Part shown: positions 1-10,365 of the stretch, piece after piece
How positions within the stretch are numbered: the stretch's first letter is position 1
Layout: each line of letters begins with the position of its first letter
Source of the DNA: Pteria penguin
Lineage: Eukaryota; Mollusca; Bivalvia; Pterioida; Pteriidae
Direction of reading: 5' to 3'
DNA: 64,000 nucleotides
NCBI GenBank assembly: GCA_035048485.1
Contig: CM068585.1
Span: forward strand, 16,349,501 to 16,413,500
Program-made: the position numbers and the translations under genes
The notes under the pieces: model-generated
What the model was told of the DNA's origin: nothing
What the model saw: only the letters and a program-made list of their open reading frames with translations
Database searches by the model: none

Positions 1-2010
1 CTGGCTTTTGTTGATTAAACCGAGTACGTTAACTGATTGACACGTAGGACTAGTCAGGTTACCATTACTACTATTATTGTCATTGCATCCGTAGGGCGAT
101 GCAGTGCCGAGACGTCTTATCCAGTATTCTTCTTTTTTCCGATGAAAAGGAGTGCTCAAACTGGCATGATAAATTTTTTGTATAATTCTAATTTTCATCG
201 AGAGATTAGAGTGGTCAGGCTGGTTGAAGTAGCGAAAGAGTAATTGGTTCCCGCCACAATTTATTTTGGACCTGTGTCCTGATACTCTTTGTTCGGAGTT
301 GTCCCTTTTGTCTCTTCAACATATATTAACCCACAGTGAAACTCAATACCGTATACAGTATTTGAACTCTTGCAATTTTAATGGTCAAAACTATGCGTAT
401 TAAAGGTATGTTTGGTTAAATAACTCGTAAACGAATTTTCTGTAATTGATATGTTGCAAGTTTTGCAATTTTTGGTACCGCATTTAAATATTTCAAAATC
501 ATAAGGGGAGAATTGGTGATCTTTAATTGCAATTACGTGCTTACCACAAATGTTTGGTTTCTAACGGAATATAAATTAATTTTGGGGACACCTAAGTTTA
601 CTGCTATGTACGTGTCCTTGCACATTGCACGTTGAAGACTTTTTATAGTGGGCGACGCCTCAGCACTTATGGTTTTCTTATTAACATTATCCATATATAT
701 AAAGGACTGCCCTACAAGTGCCATCTGGGGCAAATTTTGCACCAGCAGTGATACTGGACAGTTGTTGAAATGTGAAGATGATGGATAAATCCAAAAAACG
801 TCAGTCCGGAAAACATGAAACCAGAGGACATACAAAATCAGTGAAAATGAAAACCAAATAGAAAATAACGAAAAATGTCTACTTGAAGAGCATATGTGAA
901 CCCATATGATGGAATGAGATCAGGACCCCGGGGAGAGTGAGCATCTCCTGCTTACTAGCAACACCCATCACATATACCCAGTAGAAAGAGTCAAATCGTG
1001 TAAATTCCATATATATTTATATATGGAGAAGTCAAAGTAGGTAACCTTCTAGTAAAGAAGGTATCAAATCTGTGTAAAAACAAAAAACAATCAACGTAAT
1101 GGATAGATAAAACATTGAGAAAAGCATTTATAAAGCATTTATAGAAGCAAAACACACCTACGAGGTAGTGAGTTAAGAATTGATGGGAATTAATTGAAAG
1201 AAAAATTCTTCGTTTTTGTTGTTAACAATTACTTCACAATTATATTTAATGCATACGTATTTAACAATTTATCTGCTTTAGAATTAAAACCCCAACCCTA
1301 TAAAAACATGAGGATCCCATGCATGTCTATACTCTCAACCCACCATTAGGTTCAGATAAGTAAAAGGAAAAGAAATATTTTCTTTCTGTTTTGTTGAGAT
1401 AAATATAATGCTGTCATAACTTCCTTTTGTATCACTCGTTTTTATTAATAAATGTTTTTTTGAAATTTTTAAAGCAGATTTAAAGCAGTAATGATGCAGT
1501 AACTTGTCTATAATTTTCCTTATATACAATTCTATTTCCTATAAAATACTATATTGAAAGTAAAAACAAAATAATTGCAAACAAATACTGCTGCTGCGAA
1601 TGCCCAGATAACCCATTATAATGTTTATCTTTTTAAGATGTTTTTTCATATCAATGCAAATTGTTTGCAATATACATAGTTGAATCTATGGCAAATGTGA
1701 AAACTTTAGATTTCGATTTATAAAGTTAGCTTCGCTCTGACTTTATGTGGAAAAAATAATGTTATTAAGATTCTGGGAATAAAACACTTTTAAATTTTAA
1801 TATAACGCATTGTTACAATAATTGCGACACCCCGAATACTGATAATGCTTTGTTGAAGGTCTACCGTTCATGGATATTTAGCGAGATGTTACATCTCAGT
1901 TGTCGTGCAGGACTTTGACTGATGTATTTACACGTTGAAAAAATGCCTTTCCATACCGTTAGTATTCGACAATCAACAGCCATATATCAAAGCGCCTGTC
2001 TCAATTTCAA
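1..2010. other. AT-rich intergenic stretch, nothing recognised
   Basis: No open frame here looks like a known protein. Around 940-1000 there is a short piece resembling the interspersed repeat seen at 13065, 15905 and 17050 (a motif reading roughly gagtgagcatctcctg followed by a tag/acaccc segment). Otherwise I see only AT-rich unique-looking sequence. Confidence 0.5.
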
Positions 2011-2177
2011 GAGTTATGGCCATTTCCTGAAGATGTATCTTCATATCGCCAGTACTCATCAGAATTTTCATCAGAGTTATGGCCATTTCCTGAAGATGTA
2101 TCTTCATATCGCCAGTACTCATCAGAATTTTCATCAGAGTTATGGCCATTTCCTGAAGATGTATCTTCATATCGCCA
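2011..2177 (+). repeat. 63-bp satellite, left part of a split array
   Basis: About 2.6 copies of a 63-bp unit (starting gttatggccatttcctgaag). Because 63 is 21 codons, the array is open on both strands and produces spurious repetitive peptides. The array stops abruptly at 2177, inside a unit, where reverse-transcriptase sequence begins. It resumes at 4501 only 4-5 bases further along the same unit, so the left and right pieces are one array split by an insertion. Confidence 0.9.
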
Positions 2178-3991
2178 AGAAATTGCGCACCCTTTTTGGA
2201 AAAGGACCTAAATATAGGTTACCGTCCAGGATAGATTTCAATAAATGCCGTGACGTTATAGAAGATGCTTTAACTACATATTGTAAACGTTGGTGTAAAA
2301 AAGAACAGGTAAAGGTTCATGCTCTTAATGATTGGAAATTCGAGATTTTAAGAATTGTCGATATCCGTATTAAGAACTTTACGGAAAATCCGCATTTATT
2401 TCAACAGCCTAATACATTGACGACAAATTCTATTAAAAAGAAGATAGCTGAATTACATGCTAAATATGTCTTTGTTCCCGCTGATAAAGCAGGTAATAAC
2501 ATAATAGTTGTTTGAAAACTATATTATATTGAAGTACTTAAAACGAATTAAACTCCACTCATACATATGTGGAAAGCCCTACCTCAAAAGAGAGCACCTT
2601 GCACGATCACCTCATGACCATGTCCGACTTCAAAATTAAAACTGATAAATCTGATCTACCAACCATGTATTGGCTCCCAAAACTACATAAAAGTCCATAT
2701 AAATCACGTTTCATATCTAATTCTAGCCACAGCTCTACTACGGTACTATCGAAACATATTACGTCTGCTCTAACTGCTATAAAAGATCATATTATCAAAT
2801 ATTGTGATGTCGCATTTCATAATAGTAACATCAATTACTTTTGGTCGATTAAAATTCTCATGAAGTTATAGACAAACTTCTTTCGCTAAATTTCAAAGCG
2901 ACTCAAATTTCTACATTTGATTTTTCTACACTTTATACATCACTGCCTCATGATTTGATTAAAAGCAAGTTGCTGTCTCTTATACAATGGTGTTTTCACA
3001 GAGAATCTAAAACGTACATATGTACTTCCAATAACTCTGGATTCTTTTCCAACAAACAATATACTTCATATAAATACTGGGCTTGCAAGGAATTATGTAA
3101 AGCACTAGATTTTCTCATGAATAATATTTTTGTGCAATTTGATGGCAAGATATATCAACAAATAGTTAGGATTCCTATGGGTACTAACTGCGCGCCTCTG
3201 ATAGCAGATTTATTTCTTTATTGTTATGAGAGGGATTTTATGGTTTCTATTCAAAATCAAAACGTTTTGACCTCATTGACAAATTTAATAATACTTGCAG
3301 ATATCTGGATGACATTTTGGTTATCGACAACCCTGAATTCGAACAATTTATATCAGAAATATATCCACCAGAGCTCACATTGAATAAAGCTAATACTTGA
3401 GATAAATCTACACCTTTTTTAGATTTAAACATCAAAATTATCAACAACCTAATATATACTAATATTTATGATAAACGTGAGGATTTTGGATTTCCTATTG
3501 TAAATTTCCCTTACTTGGATGGCGATGTCCCTCGACTCCCATCATATGGTATCTATATATCTCAATTAGTTCGATTTGTCAGAGGCTGCACCGATGTTTT
3601 GGACTTTCATAAACGAAATTTACAAATTACTACTAAACTTTTAACTCAGGGTTACAGATATCACAAGCTAAGAAAAACATTCGGCAAATTCTTCAGATCT
3701 TATTCAGAACTTCTATCTAAATTTGGAAATATTTCTTTTCAACAGTATGTATCCAATGGAATTTCCCATCCTAATTTTTACGGTGATCTCGTATATAAAC
3801 TAAGGAAAGTAAAAGGCTCTGATAACGTTATTTTATCATGTAATAAAATAGTCAAACGTCTCCTAAATAGACAATATGATATTGAGATCATCAAAAAGAC
3901 TATAGGTCTTGTATTTGGCCCCTCTACAGCCTTATGCAGACTTTTACTTGAACGTTGCACGCTGACTAACAGGGCGGTGGGGACTATATGA
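2178..3991 (+). pseudogene. Reverse transcriptase pseudogene, copy A1
   Basis: The protein is read in pieces over several frames. Residues FGKGPKYR to PADKAGNNIIVV lie at 2190-2512, then a TGA at 2513-2515. DLPTMYWLPKLHKSPYKSRF lies at about 2655-2710, and a STFDFSTLYTSLP-like segment at about 2910-2950. VRIPMGTNCAPLIADLFLYC is at about 3165-3225. RYLDDILVID (intact catalytic YLDD) is at about 3300-3330, and the C-terminal thumb-like region at 3515-3991 ends TNRAVGTI-stop. Several frameshifts and stops (for example about 2550, 2870, 3290 and 3400) make it non-functional. The N-terminal part of the protein is missing because of 5' truncation. The RT family is clear; the exact class is less so. 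Confidence 0.85.
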
Positions 3992-4500
3992 CGGGCCTTG
4001 TCCAAACCTCTTTCAGAAGAGACATGGTCCTGAACCTCGGTCCCTCTGACTGTTAGTCGGGACTCCTACAGATCTAGGGTCTTAGCTCGCTTTCAGACTG
4101 GCAGAGCACGGTTTATCATGTTAATTGTCGCATATATTTTTATACCATTATGTTTTTTACAATACCTTACGTGTTTATATTTTTATGACCTCTCAATATG
4201 CGATACCTGTTGACCCTTGTTCTTTACATGGAGGATTATTTATAGATTTTTAAATGTACGTCTTTTGATTGTTCTGCTGTTACGGTGAGTGGGAAGGTGG
4301 GCCCGTAAACCGGTTAACCACACCATTTGTTTGGCTTTTGTCAAATTAAATGACCGTCCTAAGTCGGTATCGTAATTGCACTACAATCAAATATTTTTGT
4401 AATGTGTTAAATGTTCTATCATATTATTTATATTCATGTATTGTATAGCTCCATGGTGACTTCTGCCACATAACTGAGCCGGTAACTCCTCTTTTTTCTT
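3992..4500 (+). other. 3' untranslated region of retroelement copy A1
   Basis: Non-coding tail of the retroelement, starting with a conserved block just after the stop (gttagtcgggactcctac at about 4054). That block recurs at about 20525, 24115 (degenerate) and 30297. A second conserved block (gtaaaccggttaaccacacc) lies near 4306. The last about 265 bases are repeated at 7869-8134, which fixes the 3' end. Confidence 0.75.
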
Positions 4501-4893
4501 TCATCAGAATTTTCATCAGAGTTATGGCCATTTCCTGAAGATGTATCTTCATATCGCCAGTACTCATCAGAATTTTCATCAGAGTTATGGCCATTTCCTG
4601 AAGATGTATCTTCATATCGCCAGTACTCATCAGAATTTTCATCAGAGTTATGGCCATTTCCTGAATATGTATCTTCATATCGCCAGTACTCATCAGAATT
4701 TTCATCAGAGTTATGGCCATTTCCTGAAGATGTATCTTCATATCGCCAGTACTCATCAGAATTTTCATCAGAGTTATGGCTATTTCCTGAAGATGTATCT
4801 TCATATCGCCAGTACTCATCAGAATTTTCATCAGAGTTTTGGCCATTTCCTGAAGATGTATCTTCATATCGCCAGTACTCATCAGAATTTTCA
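4501..4893 (+). repeat. 63-bp satellite, right part of the split array
   Basis: About 6.2 copies of the same 63-bp unit as at 2011-2177, continuing in phase after the inserted retroelement. Copies differ by only a few substitutions (for instance cctgaatatg in one unit, gttatggct in another). The long frames on both strands are by-products of a unit length divisible by three. Confidence 0.92.
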
Positions 4894-5940
4894 AAATAAC
4901 GGTATGCACAATGTCACAACTCCATTTATCTGTAGAGAGGTCTTGAGGTTTGATTGCTGAAAAAGTCTATACACAGATCGAATAGCTGTTGAAACGTGAA
5001 ATTTATTCATCGTGAATTGGGAAATGTCATTCGCTGACCTGTTTTAGAATGTTCATTTTCACGTGTACTTTTTCCGTTTTGATATGGTGATGTCTATTTC
5101 TAACTGTCTCGCAATGTATTGTAATAATTTTATTCGTAATTGCTAACACTAATATAGGTTCAATCGCTAATTTAGACCTGGCAATATGTTGCAATGCAAC
5201 TAGAGCGTATGATTGCTAACTCAAAGCTCAAATGCATGGTGATGACTTTATTCTAATTGCTGACTCTGGTATAGTGATGCCAATTGCTAATCTTGACCTT
5301 TGTCTTATCTGGTTTGGGTGAGTGTTTTATATACATGTAGGTCTCAATTTGTGTGCCCTACATCAGGCAAATATATATCATTTTGTAAGTACCCGTCAAT
5401 AGTGTTTTATGTTTTGCTGAAAGGCCATATAAGTAAAAAGTATCAGAACATATTTATATATGTTATTCGACAACTTACATCAGATCTCATCTACATCTCT
5501 AGCTAGTACCTTATCCTATTGCTTTTCTTGATACATTTACATGTGGAAGCGACAGGATTATAAAACACATTTTGCAAGAAATGACAACTATTGGAACATG
5601 GTATTTCTTTATTAATTTTGTGAAGGTATAAAATGTTGGTTACAGGAACAATTTATTATCAACTCGACCTAATTGGAAGAAGTTGCTTGCCATAAATAAT
5701 CTGATTCAATTACTGCATATACCAACATGAGATTCAAACCTTAATGAAATGAACACATTAAACGTATCAACAATACTCAGGCAACACTACCTCGTGTACA
5801 AAAGAAAACATTGCAATTCATAATCTTAAAATTAAAAAAGAGGATCTCAAGAAAAACAGAGATAGGATAACTTGATTGTTTCTGTAAGACCGTAATTTGT
5901 CAAATCTTGTTCCTGAGTCTATTCGCACATTGTGTTTTAG
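4894..5940. other. Intergenic, no recognised feature
   Basis: AT-rich sequence between the satellite and the first receptor gene. It probably includes the 3' untranslated region of the minus-strand receptor just to the right. No protein or repeat recognised. Confidence 0.4.
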
Positions 5941-5952
5941 GACAATCAGCCT

Positions 5953-6960
5953 TTATTTCCTTGCAAACAAAACATTTATAAAAGCATTTCTAAAGCTTTT
6001 CGACATGACACCATAAATAAATGGATTAATACAGCTATTCAGATAAATAAACACACGACTTACTAATATAATCACATGAAAATATATTTCTGCTACCGTG
6101 AAGTCCAATACGAATAACATGTTCATCACGTGATATGGGAGCCAGAATATGACAAAGGCCGAAATAGTAACTATGATTAAGCGATTGGTGTTTGCATTCG
6201 ATTCCACCTGTCTGGTTAGCTCTCGTCTTTGTCTCCTTTGTGAACAAATTTCTTTGGATATCTTAGTGTATAAAATGCAAATAAAACCCATTGGCAAGAC
6301 AAACTCCATCATAAAACAAACACATAACAAAACTTTTATTCGCCATAATTTTGAGGTCTGTGTACGATTACTGACGTAAAACCAATCAAAAAATAAAGGT
6401 ATACACAATGCACAAACAAACACGCTTAGACTCAGAACAGTGTGAATTGTTCGGCAGTGTCTTTCATTGGAGCGAAATGACAATGGAAGAGTTATAGCAC
6501 GGTACCTGTAGTATGAAATTATTACTAATGTCCATATACTACATAGGCTTGTAGTAAACGTCACGTAGTTTATTATCTTAAACATTATGCTGCCGAATCG
6601 TAAGTTTATCTCGTAAATTGACATAATACGAATAGTAATTATCGTTAATGAATACAGGAGATCATTTATGGCGAGGTAGGTCAGAAGAACGTTTGTTTGA
6701 GTCTGCAGTCTTTTGTAACGCAATACTGACGCTATGATGAGAGCGTTTCCTGGAATACCGCAAACTAGTATTACTATACACAATGTTGTGTATATATCTC
6801 CTATTTGAGTCAGCAAAGTAGCGATGTTGAAGACGTTGACATACTCAGTACAATTTAAGGTATTGTTTTCGTCGTAGGAACAGTTCTTGACACATATTTC
6901 AAAATCCGGAATATCTGAAGGACATGCAATATACTCCGCTTTGGTAAAATTCTGCAACAT
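5953..6960 (-). CDS. Orphan rhodopsin-family GPCR, paralogue 1
   Basis: Class A seven-transmembrane receptor of 335 residues in one uninterrupted exon, expected in the plasma membrane. The ATG at 6958-6960 is the first methionine. The N-terminus is extracellular with four cysteines (residues 13, 23, 27, 37) and N-glycosylation sequons. Class A landmarks are GIPGN (TM1, Asn72), LAIND (TM2, Asp100), WLP (TM6, about 273-275) and NPFIY (TM7, 312-316). Two hallmarks are changed: the TM3 Asp-Arg-Tyr is Tyr-Arg-Tyr (151-153), and the usual TM3 cysteine that bonds to extracellular loop 2 is absent (Phe at that place). Ligand and G protein are unknown. A paralogue is at 22455-23486 and a dead copy near 17.4 kb. 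An upstream 5' exon cannot be excluded. Confidence 0.85.
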   Translation of the reverse strand: MLQNFTKAEYIACPSDIPDFEICVKNCSYDENNTLNCTEYVNVFNIATLLTQIGDIYTTLCIVILVCGIPGNALIIASVLRYKRLQTQTNVLLTYLAINDLLYSLTIITIRIMSIYEINLRFGSIMFKIINYVTFTTSLCSIWTLVIISYYRYRAITLPLSFRSNERHCRTIHTVLSLSVFVCALCIPLFFDWFYVSNRTQTSKLWRIKVLLCVCFMMEFVLPMGFICILYTKISKEICSQRRQRRELTRQVESNANTNRLIIVTISAFVIFWLPYHVMNMLFVLDFTVAEIYFHVIILVSRVFIYLNSCINPFIYGVMSKSFRNAFINVLFARK

Positions 6961-7868
6961 CACTATAGAATAGTCTCTTTTGACGTCTTTTAAAGCTTGT
7001 TTGATAGAGATGTGAAAAACAATAAATCCAAGTGATTATTTTTAAAGAAAATAATGATCAAGTCTATTTAATATTCTTCCAACATATAATGCAGTTAGTG
7101 TAAACTTTATAAGAATATAAACCATCATATATAAACTACAAAAAGGAGTTTTCATCGACTTATATGATGAAGTTTGGGTTTTCCCATTTGGCGTGATTAA
7201 CATAATTCAGTCCGAAGTGAAATTGTTTCATCAATTTCAATAGTATAGTAATAAGTAACTGGAGTTAAATTATATGTTGTTAAACTTCCCACGCAGTTCC
7301 CATTCTCTGTGATAAGCCAATAAACCAGTGCTTCAGTGACAAGGAAGATAGATATAGCCACCAGATTGTTTCCTTGTGGGTAGGGTATCGATATCACCTT
7401 CAGCCAGTTTTCAAATGGATAGTTATGTTGTGTTGCAGATAATCCTTAAAAGTTGGTAGTTGGCTCAACAGACCTGTCAAGTCAGTGGTCAAGTAAATAA
7501 TATATTCGATTAACAAAGATGTCATTGGTGAAGTGGGAAGCAAAATTAATACGGCCACAAGCAGTAGTTGCGTGCGTGGACAGCTAGTTAGATAAGCCTG
7601 CATGAAAGTAGTGGAGTGGATAGTGAGGCTGATAAATCAGCGTAGTTAGTGGTCAAGTAGCTAGTGACTTTGATCACTGGTGGCCGAGTGGGTAAGGAGA
7701 TTACATGCTAAGAAGTGGTCGAATAAGTAACGGAAATAAATAGCCAAAATGGATCCCGAAACCGCTATGCCCACATGGTCAATTGGTAAAGATATCGATA
7801 CCGAAATCGATATACCCGAAAGGTCAAGTTTGTAATGATATCGATAATTCGAAAGCCAGTGGTTTGGT
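6961..7868. other. Upstream region of GPCR 1; no further gene seen
   Basis: Non-coding, AT-rich. It should contain the promoter or 5' untranslated region of the minus-strand receptor, but no TATA box or initiator stands out. Near 7780-7850 there is a short stretch rich in atcgat motifs of no clear meaning. Confidence 0.35.
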
Positions 7869-8134
7869 ATTATTTATAAATTTTAAAATGTACGTCCTTT
7901 GATTGTTCTGCTGTTACGGTGAGTGGTAAGGTGGGCCCGTAAACCGGTTAATCACACCATTTGTTTGGCTTTTGTCAAATTAAATGACCGTCCTAAGTCG
8001 GTATCGTAATTGCACTACAATCAAATATTTTTGTAATGTGTTATATGTTGTAGTATATTATTTATATTCATGTATTGTATAGCTCCATGGTGACTTCTGC
8101 CACATAACTGAGCCAGTAACTCCTCTTTTTTCCT
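7869..8134 (+). mobile_element. 3'-end-only scrap of retroelement family A
   Basis: Matches the last about 265 bases of the element at 2177-4500 with roughly ten differences by eye, including the shared gtaaaccggtta block and the terminal cctctttttt. Everything 5' of it is absent, as expected for severe 5' truncation at target-primed insertion. It lies 900 bp upstream of GPCR 1. Confidence 0.85.
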
Positions 8135-8596
8135 TAACGATATTGAAAAACAAATATATTAAGAGTATGAGTTGGTACACAGTTGTGAAAACGGAACCGA
8201 AGTCGGAGAGAGAATTGTAGTATTTTGCAACTCAACTTAATAATGAGAGTGATCGAAAATCGATCTTTAATTGAATAATGAATTATTTTAAAAAAAGCCT
8301 TTATATAGTGGAAATCAAAGCAAGCAAAATATGCAAATATACAAACCAAGTTAAATTTCATCTCATCATTTGTGATATTATATAATTATTTCAAAACGTT
8401 TTAGTTCCATCTATATCATTATGTTGTTTTGGACGGAAGTGTATTATACGAGATAACTGTCTATGAAATATCAAAGGGGAAATCATATCTAAATCAACTT
8501 AATTTGAATGTAAAACTCATGATCATACTTTTAGACTCTACAAAACAAAATAATAATAGAACAATCAAATTATATGTGAAAGAACTATTTTATGTT

Positions 8597-8651
8597 TTGT
8601 CATGACCAGAGGTATATATACATGTGTATATATGTCTCTGGTCATGACATA
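8597..8651. repeat. Short near-perfect palindrome
   Basis: Two inverted arms of about 26 bases (left contains tgtcatgaccagagg, right contains cctctggtcatgaca with one mismatch) meet around 8625 at an atatacatg/tgtatatat centre. It would form a long hairpin. No function can be assigned. Confidence 0.7.
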
Positions 8652-8789
8652 TAAATGTTTTTGTGGGTTTTTTTTAATTCTTGCTTAAGGTCATACAAAA
8701 CTAACTTCACTGCCTTTAGAATTTTGCCACCGGGCCCATCCGAAGTAATGAGGAATCATTGACATATCACGCCTCAACTGAAAAATAGT

Positions 8790-9012
8790 TATCTGAGGAG
8801 TCAGTCGACAGAACTCGGGAAATCTGACGAGTCTTCCGACGGAACTCGGGAAATCTGAGTAGTCATCAGATGGAACTCGGGAAATCTGACGAGTCATCAG
8901 ATGGAAGTCAGGAAATTTGACGGGTCATCGGACTGAACTTGGGAAATCTGACGAGTCATCCGACGGAACTCGGGAAATCTGACGAATCATCGGATTGAAC
9001 TCGGGAAATCTC
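8790..9012 (+). repeat. 31-bp minisatellite
   Basis: About seven copies of a roughly 31-bp unit built on gaactcgggaaatctgacgag with variable tcatcagatgg or cttccgacgg segments. Confidence 0.85.
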
Positions 9013-10365
9013 GATTCTAAACACCTAACAGATTTCCTTACTCCGCCACTTATATAGTGAAAAGATTTGGTTGATGTAATGCAGTAAACCCATGCAATAG
9101 ACCCAATCGGAGCAATGTGGGATTATTTACGTGACAACGTGTATCATGATACATGACTGGTGTTTGTATTGTTCGAAAGACCAGTCGCTGAGGAGACACC
9201 AGTTGGGTTGCAACCAATACCGACATTTCAACCCCGAGCCCCTCACCGACTGAGTTACGTTAATCCGGATATACATGGGTATATAAATATTTAAATTTCA
9301 TGTGTAATCGGGGTAACCATTGGAGTTTAATGAGGACAGTGAGAAAGACTGCAAAACACTGGCTTCCACTTGTTGTAAATGTACATTCTAATGAAGTGGG
9401 ACTGCTAAATTACTTCCATATGATTCTGCCACCTTCCTCTGATTCGCATTTCTTGTTTACGACCTTTCAAATCCCTTCACCGTTTACCAAAACATGAAAA
9501 TAAAAGATGTTTTAAAACAATATCTTGACAGGAAAATAAGTCTAGAGGTGAAAGCTTATTACGATACATGAAATTCAACTCATTTAAAAACACTGTAACT
9601 ACTGAAATTGTTCACGTTACGAAAGATTTTAGTTTAATGATCTGGACCGTAATACTGATAAAACATGAGATCGTTAAGGCTTTTATTACAGTACCTCCTC
9701 CATATATAAAATCAGATAGTTGGTCGTTGGAACCTCTCTCGAAGAAATTAAGTCAGTAATAATTTGACGTGCTTGCTTTGTAATTTTGTTTGTAATAGTT
9801 CTAATTTTGTTATGTTTGCTCAGAATGGATTCTATCATGTGGTAAATTCATCTCTCTCTCTCTCTCACTGCTTGTCATACTTATTACCATTTTATTGTTG
9901 CGCCCGTAAAAAAGTTTGACGTAACTGATTTATTTTTCTGTTCTCATTTTGTGTGGCTACGTCACTTCCTGTTGTTCTGATTGCTATGTCGAAATATCTG
10001 TATACCATCTGTATTTTGGGCAGGTGCAGTTAGATAGATATCTTGTTTAACCACTTCAGGGATGGGTGAATATTTACCTAAATGCGTTGGTATGAGATCC
10101 GTAGAAACGTGTGTCTAGTTTTCTTCATATACGTTGTATTACAGTAAAATTGTAGAAGTCACCCATCTACAAAAGGAAACAAATTAAAACTAAATAAAGT
10201 TCAATTGAAGACATTGAAGACCTATTTGTATTTTTCTATTTATTTCGTACTTTAAAAGTGCACTAGAAGTTGTTTTACGTATTTTAAACAAATGTTGTAC
10301 TTTTGAAATCTTGATTCTCTCCAGAAGTTAAATCTATATATGAAATAACAAAGTTATATTCTTTC
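9013..10365. other. Intergenic, no gene recognised
   Basis: Contains a short CT microsatellite at about 9852-9870. Short open frames at 9300-9497 and 9568-9759 show no recognisable motifs. Confidence 0.4.

Larger units (their letters stand above)
2177..4500 (+). mobile_element. 5'-truncated Penelope-like-type retroelement, copy A1
   Basis: The element begins in the middle of a reverse-transcriptase reading frame (LFGKGPKYR at about 2190) and ends after a 3' untranslated region at cctctttttt (4487-4497). That 3' end is shared with the scrap at 7869-8134. It sits inside a 63-bp satellite array with no obvious target duplication; four to five bases of the unit (GTAC or AGTAC) are missing at the junction. 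The RT frame is broken (see separate entry). Assignment to Penelope-like elements rests on the motif style PADKA, YWLPKLHK, FDFSTLYT, GTNCAP and YLDD. No GIY-YIG endonuclease is visible, so the class is an inference. Confidence 0.75.

Noticed and set aside
4501..4893. Minus-strand CTGATGA motifs in the 63-bp satellite as hammerhead ribozymes
   Set aside because: CTGATGAG is present, but no GAAA box follows at the right distance and no stem II or III pairs; GAAG and unrelated sequence lie there instead.
1953..4906. cataccgtta at 1953 and its complement taacggtatg near 4900 as terminal inverted repeats of a satellite-bearing transposon
   Set aside because: Only ten bases match and the adjoining bases do not; chance is a reasonable explanation.
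4424..4909. 161-codon minus-strand frame with 21-residue repeats (and its plus-strand partner)
   Set aside because: A by-product of a 63-bp tandem unit that has no stop in that frame; no start context or flanking coding signal.
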